From positions 1,178,001-1,242,000 of the forward strand of contig SRSI01000077.1 in assembly GCA_005656395.1 (NCBI GenBank): DNA of 64,000 nucleotides, given 5' to 3'. A program made the translations under genes and the position numbers. Below are positions 1 through 10,244 of this stretch, in pieces. The notes under the pieces are model-generated. The model was not told the origin of the DNA, did not search any database, and saw only the letters and a list, made by a program, of their open reading frames with translations. Source of the DNA: Strongyloides papillosus. Its lineage: Eukaryota > Nematoda > Chromadorea > Rhabditida > Strongyloididae. Within the stretch, counting starts at the first letter, position 1. Each line of letters begins with the position of its first letter.

Positions 1-256
1 TTACTCATTATATATTTTAAATATTAGCATATTAAAAATTCAATTAACCTTGGAAGATAAAAACGTGTTTACTATCGATAATATAAATGTTTGTGTTATA
101 TGTAGAAGGGCAATACTAATGATCTTGGAAAGAGGAATAAAGTCGCGGCCAACTTTATTTTTTTTCTCCTAACCACACTTCATGAGAAATGACGCATTGT
201 AATGATAAGTTGGATGATAATATTTACAAAATTTATTTGAATTTAAAAAAAAATAA

Positions 257-613
257 TTAGAATTTGTTATCTTCAAATTTCTTCTTAGCAACTTTGATTT
301 CTTGATTTGCAGAAAGGAGCTCTCTGACCCGGCCATATTTTTTCGGATCTCTACTTATAAGATAATGTATATCTTCAAGAGTAATTTTGTCAGGTTTACC
401 AACATTTAAAGCCGCCACTGATATATCCCGGACATAATTACATACCATTACTTCAAGAAGATCTAATGTTTTATCATACGGAACTTTGTCATCGCCAAAA
501 CCATACAGCATTTTTAAAAGTTCTTTCTTAAACAAATGCTTCCTATCTTCTGGCTTCATATTAGCATCTTCCTCCTCTTCATTGTGAACATTAAACATAT
601 CTAATTCATCCAT
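257..613 (-). CDS. taf-13: TFIID subunit 13 (TAF13), histone-fold protein
   Basis: One uninterrupted exon of 118 codons. The protein matches the TAF13 family along nearly its whole length: the segment around residues 28-45 (LFKKELLKMLYGFGDDKVPY) carries the conserved MMYGFGDD-type helix of the TAF13 histone fold, and LEDIHYLISRDPKKYGRVREL near residues 80-100 matches the last fold helix, which in the family reads DIVFLIRKDPRKFARVKDL. TAF13 pairs with TAF11 in TFIID and helps load TBP on promoters in the nucleus. An acidic stretch (EEEED) precedes the fold. The start is the only ATG before the fold and lies in a normal context. Length is typical of the family. The gene faces left and the region upstream of it (614-2115) is shared with the divergent ABCF gene. 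Identification is firm; the C. elegans style symbol is by homology. Confidence 0.93.
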   Translation of the reverse strand: MDELDMFNVHNEEEEDANMKPEDRKHLFKKELLKMLYGFGDDKVPYDKTLDLLEVMVCNYVRDISVAALNVGKPDKITLEDIHYLISRDPKKYGRVRELLSANQEIKVAKKKFEDNKF

Positions 614-2115
614 TTTCTTAAGTAATCTGTGATATAAAAATAAATTAAAAAAGATATGTAAAATACTATGTCAAATCGTTGTAAAATAAAATTTAAAAAA
701 AGTTGAATTTACGATAAAACGGACTAACCGTTGATCTATACTACACAATATAAAATTTAACAACTCAACAACAAGAGTATTATTTGTACCTTTTAAATTT
801 CTAAAACACTATTCCATTAACAATTTTCGATACAGAACATTTGTTGAAAAAGTAGTTTTAGATATTATTACATTGTTGAAATGAATTATAAAAAATAAAT
901 AAATAGATGATAGAAATTCAAACAAATATAATAGTGCTTGGAAATTTAAATAATAAGATATATTAAAATAGAAATTTATATAAATAATTGGGGAAATAGA
1001 AGAAAAAAAGCAAAGTATACAATTAATATGGCTACATAAAATATTTTTCTATTTAGGCATTAATTTTTTTGTAGAACTTGTATGATTGTCATGTATTTTA
1101 AAATATCGTTTTTACCAATAGTTCTTGTCGATATTTTTATATTTAAATTTTCAAGGTGTTTTTGTAGAGGAAGAATTATTGCCTCTTCGTGAATATTTTT
1201 ATATAATAATAAAAATATGAAAGTGCCTATTAATAAGTAGAAAAATCAATTATTTTAATTTTTCCTCTGAAACCTTACAAGTGATTGTTATTAAATATCT
1301 TAAAAACACGTAAATAAGTACATCGGCTTAAATTGTAGATAAAAGTGTTCATAGTACATAATAAAAATTGCTAAAATTTCAGTTAGTTCAAAAAATAGAA
1401 TATGACAAGTATAATGTCTTATTAATTTTCTAAATGAAATAAACAGTTGAAAATTTAATTGAATTATTAGATATAAATCTTCTAATAATTAAGGGCCAAC
1501 AATATTCTATGTTAATTATTATCAGTAATAAAAAACTTTCATGTATCATGAAAATTGCTTAAAACTCTAAATAAGTTTTGAATATAAAAAGTAAAGTAGC
1601 ATCAAATATGAGATATTGAAATTTTCTTTACGATTATGTATGTCAATAGAAATTCTTATTAATAAACCAACATTATAGTTCAAAATAATTTGTGATAGTT
1701 TTAAATTCTATATTTTAATGAAAAAAGTTAATTTTTATAACCATTATAAATTTTTTGAAGAGTAGCTAAAAGCAACAAGGACAATTTTACAAGCCTGATG
1801 CAGAAAATTAGTTAAAAGTTAATTGCTTTGATATTATTTCATTATTGAAAATGTTCCAATATTTAAGAAATATGAAAATTCAGTCAAAATTAACGGTATA
1901 CCTTCAAAGACACACATAAAATAAACATATTTTCAAAATGTACTGTTAAAAAAAGTCGCGGCTGCAGTGGAAAAAAATATTCCCATATTATGTGTCAAAA
2001 AAATTATTAGAGTTGTGAAATATAATTCCATTTTTCCCTTACTTTGTTTTAAAGATAATAATTTATATTTTTAGATTTCAACTTTATCCATCAACCCAGA
2101 AATCAAAAACTGAGT
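614..2115. other. 1.5-kb AT-rich divergent intergenic region
   Basis: It separates the divergent TAF13 and ABCF genes and must hold both promoters. I see no convincing coding frame or RNA gene. A GC-rich 11-mer (AAAGTCGCGGC) at 1952-1962 is identical to one at 139-149 (see findings). Just upstream of the ABCF start, ATTTTTAG at about 2067-2074 looks like a trans-splice acceptor. Confidence 0.6.
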
Positions 2116-4564
2116 ATGGTTGTTAGTAATTCTACAGTAATTTCAGAAAATATTTTCAATTTAAAGCAAACATTTGACGATTTTAAAGATGACCCAAATG
2201 ATGAATGTATAGAGTTTCCAATACCTGAAGATACCTTCAAAGAAAGTGAAGAAGAAAGGACTCAACGTTTGAAAGCTCAAGTTATTGATGATAGTATTGA
2301 ACCTCTACTCACTGGTATCTTTCCATTAGATTTTAAGCCAAAAGTTACGATAGAAGAAGTTACTGGAAAACCAATTATCATTGTTGAAGATAAGGTAAAA
2401 GATGCAATGAGGAAATATTTTTGTAAGGTTCTTGGGGAATGTCATGATCAAATTCTAGATTATTTGATAGGTAATTTATCTATTTTTATTGTATTTTAAA
2501 TATTTAATTTCAGAGGTTGTTTCAAAAAACGTTGAAGAAATTTATGACTATGAGGATGTCTCAACAGCCATAGGTTTCATCTTCAGACAATTTGGATGTT
2601 CGGAAGAAGAAACAATAAAGCACTGCCGTGTAATTATGTTCATGCTTCATGGGAAAGAAGTTCGTGGAGAGAACGAGACTAACCAACTTGAAGCTTATCG
2701 TCTTAATATGACTGTTGACATGTCCACAAAAGCTATATCTTCGGACGTCAATACAACTATTTGGAAAAAATCTATCAAAGATAATAAATTGATTGATTTA
2801 TCTAAATTTAGAAATACCAAAGTTAACAAAGATATTGAAACAACTATTAAAGAATCAGAACTGGCTAAAAGTAAAAGAGAATCTATTAAAGCTATGGCTA
2901 CTCAGAGGTTTAGTCGTAGAGATGCCAAAGGCAACCCTGCTGTAGAGAATGCTCTTGATATTAAAATTGAGGGTATTGATATTTCTTATGGTACTAAACA
3001 TATTCTTCATAACGCTGACTTGTCTCTTATCAATGGTCGAAAATATGGTCTTGTTGGAAGAAATGGTATTGGTAAAACCACGCTTCTTAAAATGATTTCT
3101 TCTGGACAATTAGTGATACCAAGTAATATTACAATGTTATCTGTGGAACAAGAAGTTGAGGGAGATGATACATTGGTTATTGATGCTGTTTTAAAATCCG
3201 ATAAAAAACGTCAAGAACTTCTTGATGAAGAGAAATTTATTAATGACGTCCTTAATAACCCATCAGAGGAAGTATCAGATGCAGATAAAGATAAATTATG
3301 TGAGCGTCTTAATACAATTCATACTGAGATGGAAGCTATTGGTGCTGATAAAGCCATAAAAGTTGCTGCATCAATACTTTATGGTCTTGGTTTCACTCCT
3401 GAAGATCAAAAAAGAACAACAAGAGAGTTTTCCGGTGGTTGGAGAATGAGAGTAGCATTAGCTCGTGCCTTATTTGTTAAACCTCAATTGTTACTTCTTG
3501 ATGAACCTACAAACATGTTAGATATGAAAGCTATTTATTGGCTTGAGAATCATCTTATTTCATGGGTTGGAACGATCTTTATTGTTTCTCATGATCGTAA
3601 ATTCTTAAATTCAGTGTGTACAGATATCGTTCATATGCATTCTAGACGCCTTGATCAATACAGAGGAGATTATGATATGTTCAATAAAACAATGAAAGAT
3701 AAATTGAAACAACAAAAATCTGAGTATGAAGCACAACAACTTCTTAGAAAACATACACAAGAGTTTATTGACAAATTTAGATATAATGCAAAAAGAGCTT
3801 CTATGGTACAGTCAAGAATTAAAATGCTTGAAAGGCTACCTGTTCTTCAAGATGTTGAATTTGAAGCTGACGTTGTTTTTAGATTCCCAGAATGCGAGCC
3901 TCTTGGACAACAAGTATTACAACTTGATGAAGTATCTTTCCGCTACAATGAACACTCGCCATTACTGTTTCATAATATTTGCTGTGGTTCTCACGCAGAT
4001 TCAAGAATTTGTATTGTCGGAGAAAATGGAGCTGGTAAGACAACACTTCTTAAACTTCTTCTTGGAGAACTAACACCAACAAGTGGTATTCGTCATGCTA
4101 ACAGAAAACTAAGGATAGGATATTTTACACAACACCACGTTGATCAATTAGAAATGGATATGTCATCCTTATCTTTATTACAACAACGTTTTCCAAATGC
4201 TAGTGTTGAAGAACATCGTGCAGCTCTAGGAAGATTTGGTATTGCAGCTGATACTGTCTTCCAAAGTATTCAAACACTCTCAGGAGGTCAGAAATCTCGT
4301 CTTGCATTTGCTTCACTTGCTCTTGAGAAACCAAATTATCTTATATTAGATGAACCTACCAATCACTTGGATGTTGAAACAGTAGATGCTCTTGGGGCTG
4401 CTCTTAACAAATTCAATGGAGGAGTTGTGTTAGTATCTCACGATGAAAGATTAATAGAATTGGTTTGTAAAGAACTTTGGGTTGTCAAAGACAAGAGAAT
4501 CTTTACTCTTGAAGGTGGTCTTGAAGAATACAAAAAACACGTTTATAAGCAACTTGCTCTTTAA
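2116..4564 (+). CDS. abcf-3: ABC-F family ATPase, ABCF3/GCN20 type
   Basis: Two exons, 2116-2470 and 2514-4564, joined by a 43-base GT-AG intron (phase 1), giving 801 residues. The protein has two ABC domains without membrane segments: first Walker A GRNGIGKTT, signature FSGGWRMR and Walker B LLLLDEPTNMLD; second GENGAGKTT, LSGGQKSR and LILDEPTNHLD. The linker RFRYNAKRASMVQSRIKMLE is the ABC-F hinge. Order and sequence match ABCF3 (yeast GCN20), a soluble translation-linked ATPase that works with GCN1 in the amino-acid starvation response. The segment after residue 95 (CKVLGECHDQILDYLIGEVV) aligns with the normal ABCF3 N-terminus, so about 90 residues before it are an extension; human ABCF3 is about 709 residues. 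An internal Met at the start of MRKYFCKVLGE could instead be the start. It converges with MANF only 96 bases away. Confidence 0.93.
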
Positions 4565-4600
4565 AGTAAATTTATTATTTGTTGTGTTTGCTTGTTAGAA

Positions 4601-4606
4601 AATAAA
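4601..4606 (+). terminator. Poly(A) signal of the ABCF gene
   Basis: AATAAA lies about 37 bases after the ABCF stop codon, in the 96-base gap before the convergent MANF stop. Position and sequence fit a nematode polyadenylation signal. Confidence 0.55.
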
Positions 4607-4660
4607 AAAATAATTTAAAAACAGTCATATTATTTATCTAGAAAACAAAACAAATATAAA

Positions 4661-5257
4661 TTAAAGTTCAGTCTTAACATATTTAGGTTTCAATTCTTCT
4701 ATTTTCTTAACATATTCAGATTTCTCAGTACATCCTTTACATTGTTCACCCCATTTTTCAAGGATATTCTTAAGTTCTCTAACTTTCATCTTATTAAGAT
4801 TAATAGTTGCCCAGTCGATAGGTTTATCCAATTTCAATTCACAAATTTGAGCGTCCTTTGGTTTCAATTTGCTAATACATACCTTTTCTGGTGGCATTGA
4901 AAATGACAATGGTGTCGTTACGTCATTCATCATAGAGGTTGGGGAATCGGGAAGAGCTCCAATGAAGTTACACTAAATAATTTTAAAATAAAAACTTTAA
5001 ATGATCAAAATTACCAATTTATGTTCTTTACCAGTTGTACCGGTACAGTGTTTACGTATAACATTACCAATCTTTTCTTTATTACTTCCATCTCCAGGAG
5101 CGACTTTTTTCATAGCATCTGTTAGAACCTTAATACAAACTACAGAAATTACCATAAATATTGACAAAAACACTCTCTACTTACCTTCACATTCTTGAGA
5201 AGAGACTATAGTTGGAAAAGCCAAAAAGACAAATACAACATAAATGAAAAACTTCAT
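4661..5257 (-). CDS. manf-1: Mesencephalic astrocyte-derived neurotrophic factor (MANF) homologue
   Basis: Three exons on the minus strand: 5257-5185, 5139-5015 and 4972-4661 (introns 45 and 42 bases), giving 169 residues. It starts with a hydrophobic signal peptide (KFFIYVVFVFLAF, cleavage likely after VSS). The mature part has exactly the eight cysteines of the family: CEVC, a Cys after RKH, KLCNFIG, KVC, QICELK and CKGC. The C-terminal SAP-like half (VRELKNILEKWGEQCKGC) is almost the vertebrate sequence. The end, KTEL, is an ER-retrieval-like tail comparable to RTDL in vertebrate MANF. MANF is an ER-resident and secreted protein that protects cells from ER stress. The exon 2 acceptor was chosen at CTGTAG because only this restores CEVCIKVL. 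A TATATAAA stands 44 bases upstream of the start. Confidence 0.94.
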
Positions 5258-5762
5258 TGTAATTTGTGATAAAACTAAAATGAACATAGATAAAACTTAA
5301 TTTATATAGTTAACAAAGCTGAATGAACACGTCACTATTAGAAAATGATTAAAGAGTCTTATAAGAATCCACATCATTTAAAATTGATAAGATAAATTAA
5401 TAAATATTAATACACCTCCAAAAACACAATAATTATTAAAATATATAACTAAAAAAATACTACCTATCCAATGATTACCTTCTCCGATACAAGGAACAGC
5501 TTGGTGTTCTACCATACTATAAGATTAGACAACGCGGTAAATTGCAACTCATACGATCACACTATTCAACAAAATTCACCTCTTACAACGACTCTCTGTA
5601 TATATTTCTCCATTGCGAGCGCACTTCATTTCAAATTTTCTTTGTTAAATAATCATCATATAGTTTTTTTACTAATGTTAACAGACCTTCTTCTTTTTTA
5701 GGCTATTTCTTATCCATTTCACTTTTCTAACATTAATTTTTCTCTATCTAACTGGATAAAAA
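5258..5762. other. Divergent promoter region MANF / importin beta
   Basis: About 500 bases between two divergent starts. Frames that stay open here (for example 5471-5701) show no similarity to known proteins and no splice logic; I treat the stretch as promoter and 5' UTR. Confidence 0.5.
5301..5308 (-). promoter_or_regulatory. Possible TATA box of MANF
   Basis: Read on the minus strand the sequence is TATATAAA, 44 bases before the MANF ATG. It fits the TATA consensus, but in such AT-rich DNA chance matches are common. Confidence 0.35.
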
Positions 5763-8528
5763 ATGAATCAATTGTTGGAGACGTTGGAAAAGACCATTTC
5801 TAATAGTATGTTTCCGGTGTTTTCTTTCATTTTTAACTTTATTTAATAATTTATAGATCCAGCAGACCAGAAATTAGCTCTAGAATTTTTGAATCAAGCC
5901 AGTGAACAGAATTTTGTATGTTTCTTGTTTTGATGTATTTTAACTAATTTTGTCGTTCATTTTTTAAAGGCAGTTTATATACTTGAATTATCTAAAGTTC
6001 TCAAACATACTGGACACCCTAATCATGTAAGACAGGCTGCTGGTATTCAATTGAAAAATTGTCTTGTAGCTAAAGAGGAAGAGACGAAAGTACATTATGC
6101 CAATAGGTGAGTTTTTTGTATATTAATTTAATTTATTTTAATTAATTTATTTTAAAGATGGTTGACATTGCCTGAAAATATTCGTTTAGAGGTGCGTACA
6201 AATGTCGTTGAAACTATTGGTACAGAACAATTTCGTCCTTCTGCTGCGTCACAATGTGTTGCGGCAATTGCTGGTATTGAGATTCCTCGTAATTTGTGGC
6301 CTGATGCAATAAAAATTTTGAGTGACTGTGTCTCAAATTTGAATGCAAACGCTTTAGCTAAGGAGGTATCTCTGGAAGCCCTCGGTTATATTTGCCAAGA
6401 TCTCGATGCCGCAGTTCTAGAAGCTAATTCGAATACCATTTTAACTGCCATTGTTTATGGGATGAGGAGAGATGAAACTGATGTTAACATTAAGCGGGCT
6501 GCTGTAAAAGCTTTGTTGAATTCTCTTGAATTTACTAGAAATAATTTTGGTATTGAAGAGCAGAGAAATCATATTATGACTATTATCTGTGACGCTACAC
6601 AAGATGAAGATAAAAAAGTTAAGGTTTGTGCGCTAGAGTGTCTCGTTAAAGTTATGTCTTTATACTACTCTGTTATGCAACCTTATATGGCTCCAGCTCT
6701 TTTTCCGATTTCTATATCTGCTATGAAGAGTAATGTTGATGAAATCAAACTGCAAGGTATTGAATTTTGGTCTAATGTTGCTGATAATGAAATAGCTTAT
6801 ATTTGTGAAGCGGAAGAGGCTAAAGAATCTGGTATACAGCCCACTCAATTTTCCCAGTACTACGCTAAAGGTGCTTTGCAGTACATTTGTCCTATTATAC
6901 TTAATGTTCTTGTGAAAGATGATGAAGATGATGATGATGAATGGACTCCAGCAAAATCAGCAGGTGTTTGTCTTCAACTTCTTGCCCAATGTACTGGGGA
7001 TGATATTTGCCAATATGTTCTACCATTTATAACAGAAAACTTCAAACATCAAGATTGGAGATATAGAGAAGCGGCAGTAATGGCATTTGGTTGTATTATG
7101 GAGGGTCCGGATAAAGCCAAGTTAAATGAGCTTATTTCCCATGCTCTAGGTTCATTAATTGAAACACTAGGGGACTCTCACATTGCTGTAAGAGACTCGG
7201 CCGCTTGGACATTAGGAAAAGCTTGTGAATTATCAATGGAAATCGTTACAAAACCAGATGTACTGCAATTATTACTTCCAGCTTTATCAAATTCGCTTTT
7301 ACAAGAACCAAGAGTTGCTGCTAACATATGTTGGACCATATCCTCACTAGCCAGAGCAGCTTATGAGGTTGCCTCTTTAGAATCCGGAGTCGATGAACCA
7401 GAGACATTTGTTCTATCTAGTTGTTTTGAGGCAATGGTTGAAGAACTTCTTAAGACAACTGATCGTCCTGATGGCAATATATCTAATCTAAGAATTGCTG
7501 CTTACGAAACTTTAATGGAAATGATTAAGAATAGTCCTAAAGATTGTTATCCATCTGTTCAAAAGACGACATTAAATGTTCTACAGAAGATGGAACAACT
7601 TCTTCAATTGGAGGATTCAATTGAATCATCTACTGACAAGTCTCAACTAAGAAATTTACAATCTCTCTTATGTGCTACGTTACAAAGTGTTATTAAGAAG
7701 ATTAGACGTGAAGATACACCATTAATATCAGACACAATTATGAATTGTATTCTTCAAATAATGCAAAGGTGTCAAGGGAAAGATGTCGGAGGAGTTATGG
7801 AAGATGCTTTACTAACTGTCTCTGCATTAGTGGAATCTCTTGGACGTGGTTTTGGGAAGTATGTGACAGCATTTAAACCCTTCCTTTTGTTATCATTAAA
7901 AAATTACAAAGAGGCTGTTGTTTTCTTATCAGCACTTGGTGTTTTGACAGATCTTTGTCGTGAATTTGAGAAAGATATTTGTTTCATGTTGGATGAATGT
8001 ATTCAAATATTAATTGATGTTCTTCATGCTGCGGATTCTGATAAATATTTAAAAGCAGATATTCTTGCATGTTTCGGTGATATTGCTCTCGCAATCACAG
8101 ATGACTTTAAAAGATACTTCCAAATGTCAATGGATTTGCTTTGTACGGCATCTAAAGCAGCTAAAATTACTAACTATTCCGACTATGAACAAATAGAGTA
8201 CGTAGAACATTTACGTTCTAATTGTGTCACAGCATTTTCATCAATTTGTCAGGCATATCCAATGGTTAATGAATTAAAAACATATGTTATTAGTATTGTG
8301 GAGTTGATTGTGTCAATTGGTTCAGAGGAAGATATTCCTGATACTTTACTCGGTCATTCTTGTGGTCTTCTCGGTGACATTATCAAGTTATTTGGTGCTG
8401 ATCTATTGCCGTTACTTAACAATACCATTCTTGACGATCTCCTAAATCGTGGAAGACGATCTAACAAAGCCAAATCAACGGCAATTTACGCTACTAAGGA
8501 ATTGAGGAAGATAAAACCTGCATCATAG
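5763..8528 (+). CDS. imb-1: Importin subunit beta-1 (karyopherin beta 1)
   Basis: Four exons: 5763-5805, 5857-5915, 5970-6106 and 6158-8528, coding for 869 residues, the usual length for importin beta (876 in humans). Colinear matches run from the N-terminus (LETLEKTIS, then LKHTGHPNHVRQAAGIQLKN) through the HEAT-repeat solenoid: YICQDLD, LLNSLEFTRNNFG, LQGIEFWSNV, WRYREAAVMAFGCIMEGP, EPRVAANICWTISSLARAAYE, TTDRPDG, NLQSLLCATLQSVI and the end TKELRKIKP. The acidic loop DDEDDDDEW in HEAT 8, which contacts importin alpha and Ran, is present. The protein carries importin-alpha/NLS cargo through nuclear pores and is released by RanGTP; it also acts in mitosis. The three short 5' exons follow intron-phase rules exactly. 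The gene converges with CZIB. Confidence 0.96.
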
Positions 8529-8820
8529 AAAAGTGTAATCAAAGAAAAAACAATTTTATTTGTCATATAGAATCAAATTAATTACATACAATATTTTCTG
8601 ATATTTATTGTTGGTATATGCACAAAGTGTTAAGATAATTTTTTTCCCTTTTTTAGTGTAACTCTTTCAAAAATATTATTTATTACTATATTTAGTTTTG
8701 TTTTTACTTTTCTAACGAATTACTCATATATATGTATCTATAACAATTTACTTTATTATTGTCATTAAAAACAAAAGATTTACTTTAAATTCTATCTTTT
8801 TGAATTTACTCTTAAAGTAC

Positions 8821-9459
8821 TTATTTCTTAAGAATAGTAAATTTTGATTCCAACTCAGAAATTTCTACACATCTCTCCATTTTCTCGTCATAATCTGTCC
8901 ATAAACCTTCTGTTAAATCGACGTCATCGAAGACCGCTCCACTTTCTGCAGCGACTGCGACCCAGTGGTTCCTAAAGTCAAATGCTGTTGGTTCGATTCC
9001 TCGACAATCAAACTCTACAATCGTTTGGAACTCTTCATTTTTCTCCGAAACGTATTCCTTGAATGAATTAGCTCTGATCTCTGAAAGTAACTAGAAAAAT
9101 TAACGTGTAATTAAAAAAATCTTTTACCTAAAGTATTTTGTCTCCCACATAGTGGACACTTTTCAATAAGATGACATTCACTTCTTCCTTTAATCGTATC
9201 TTGGGTTTCCTCAAAAACAACATATTTCCATTTATTTTCTTCTTCTCCGCAACTGGAACATTTTAACTACATGGTTAAATGGAAGATTAACGTATAGGAA
9301 CAACGCAAAACCAACCTTGAGGTACCACCTAAAAGATTCGTTATCATCAGGATATAGCTTTTCAACTCCATTTAAGTTGCATTTTATTTGTAAGGCTAAG
9401 ATTGGCTAAATGGAATACAATTATTTAACAATCATGAAACAATTGAAGCAACCTACCAT
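8821..9459 (-). CDS. CXXC-motif zinc-binding protein (CZIB/UPF0587 family)
   Basis: Four exons on the minus strand: 9459-9457 (the ATG alone), 9405-9316, 9266-9128 and 9080-8821, giving 163 residues (human C1orf123/CZIB has 160). Conserved blocks are ALQIKCNLNGV, SFRWYLKLKCSSCGEE, CPLCGRQNTLEIRANSFKEY, TIVEFDCRGIEPTAF and WTDYDEK. The two CxxC pairs (CSSC and CPLC) form the zinc site. The molecular role of the family is poorly known; the structure is a single-zinc beta sandwich. The frame was not visible as a single long ORF because introns of 47-51 bases break it. The first exon contributes only the start codon, a noteworthy arrangement. The poly(A) signal AATAAA, minus strand 8757-8752, lies 64 bases after the stop. 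It converges with importin beta. Confidence 0.92.
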
Positions 9460-9677
9460 CTTCAATTGATGATATAAAATGATTTTTTCTCTTTGTCAAT
9501 TAATACGCGTAACTCCAAAAATTTTTTGTACAGAAAGTTCCCAAATAGGTGATAATTATTTTCTAACAGCGATCTTTATGTCAAATGCATTTTTAAAAAA
9601 AAAATTGTAAAAGTTATCTTGATGACCAATTTTTAAATAGAAGACAAAACAAATTCAAGGGCAATATCTCCATTATC

Positions 9678-9862
9678 AGGTTATTAAAGTTCAATACTCA
9701 ACAAATTTTCCCTTATACCTCTAATACCCCCTACAGTGGAAATAAGGGTTTTTTGATAACCTCCACAATTACATAATATCTCAAAGCTCTAACTATGCCA
9801 GGATAGGCCTAAGTAGATAGGTAAATACCCCCTTCTATGGTTAGATTTGTCTTGAGATATAA
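9678..9862. repeat. Cluster of imperfect inverted repeats (possible MITE relic)
   Basis: Visible pairs are AGGTTAT (9678-9684) with ATAACCT (9756-9762); CCCTTAT (9710-9716) with ATAAGGG (9742-9748); and a longer imperfect pair, 9776-9797 against 9835-9860, in which TATCTCAA and TCTAAC reappear in reverse complement with a short insertion. The block is richer in GC than its surroundings. It could be a decayed miniature transposon or a structured regulatory element; sequence alone does not decide. Confidence 0.45.
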
Positions 9863-10011
9863 CCTTAAAAGTTTGGCCCTCCATTTTCATACTGTTTTAT
9901 GTATAAGGGTATAATAAGTTTATTTATAATAAGATACACACAAACAGCTTGACAGTCCTGTCGCATTTTTTTTTCTATCTTTTAGCGTTTTTTTTTTTGA
10001 TGTTATAGGCG

Positions 10012-10057
10012 TGTTGTTATGACCTGAGCTAGAGGAAACCTCTACTTGTTGTTATGA
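10012..10057 (+). repeat. 11-base direct repeat flanking a hairpin
   Basis: TGTTGTTATGA occurs at 10012-10022 and again at 10047-10057. Between the copies, TAGAGG-AAA-CCTCTA (10030-10044) is a perfect 6-base-pair stem with a 3-base loop. It lies about 190 bases before the nuclear receptor start, so it may be 5' UTR or promoter. Confidence 0.5.
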
Positions 10058-10244
10058 ATGGCCTATTACGTAAGGTAAATGAACAGGTCAATCTTAGAAA
10101 TTGCAGTTTTATTTCACCTATTCTGAAAGGTGAAAAACTTTATTTATTACTTTAAATAGTAATTGTGTATATGTTTTGATACATCTCCATTTGTACATAA
10201 TTTTTATTAAATAATCTTTAATTACTTACTATATTTTTAAAACT

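Larger units (their letters stand above)
9460..10244. other. Promoter region between CZIB and the nuclear receptor
   Basis: A 785-base divergent intergenic region. Unlike most spacers here it is not uniformly AT-rich: 9678-9862 holds several inverted repeats and 10012-10057 holds a direct repeat around a small hairpin (both listed separately). No coding frame was found. Confidence 0.55.

Noticed and set aside
5471..5701. 76-codon frame between MANF and importin beta
   Set aside because: Overlaps both promoters and shows no similarity; the importin start at 5763 is independently supported.
8988..9000. GGTTCGATTCC, a tRNA T-loop-like string
   Set aside because: It lies inside the CZIB coding exon (reverse strand encodes GIEPTAF), and no acceptor stem or anticodon arm can be drawn around it.
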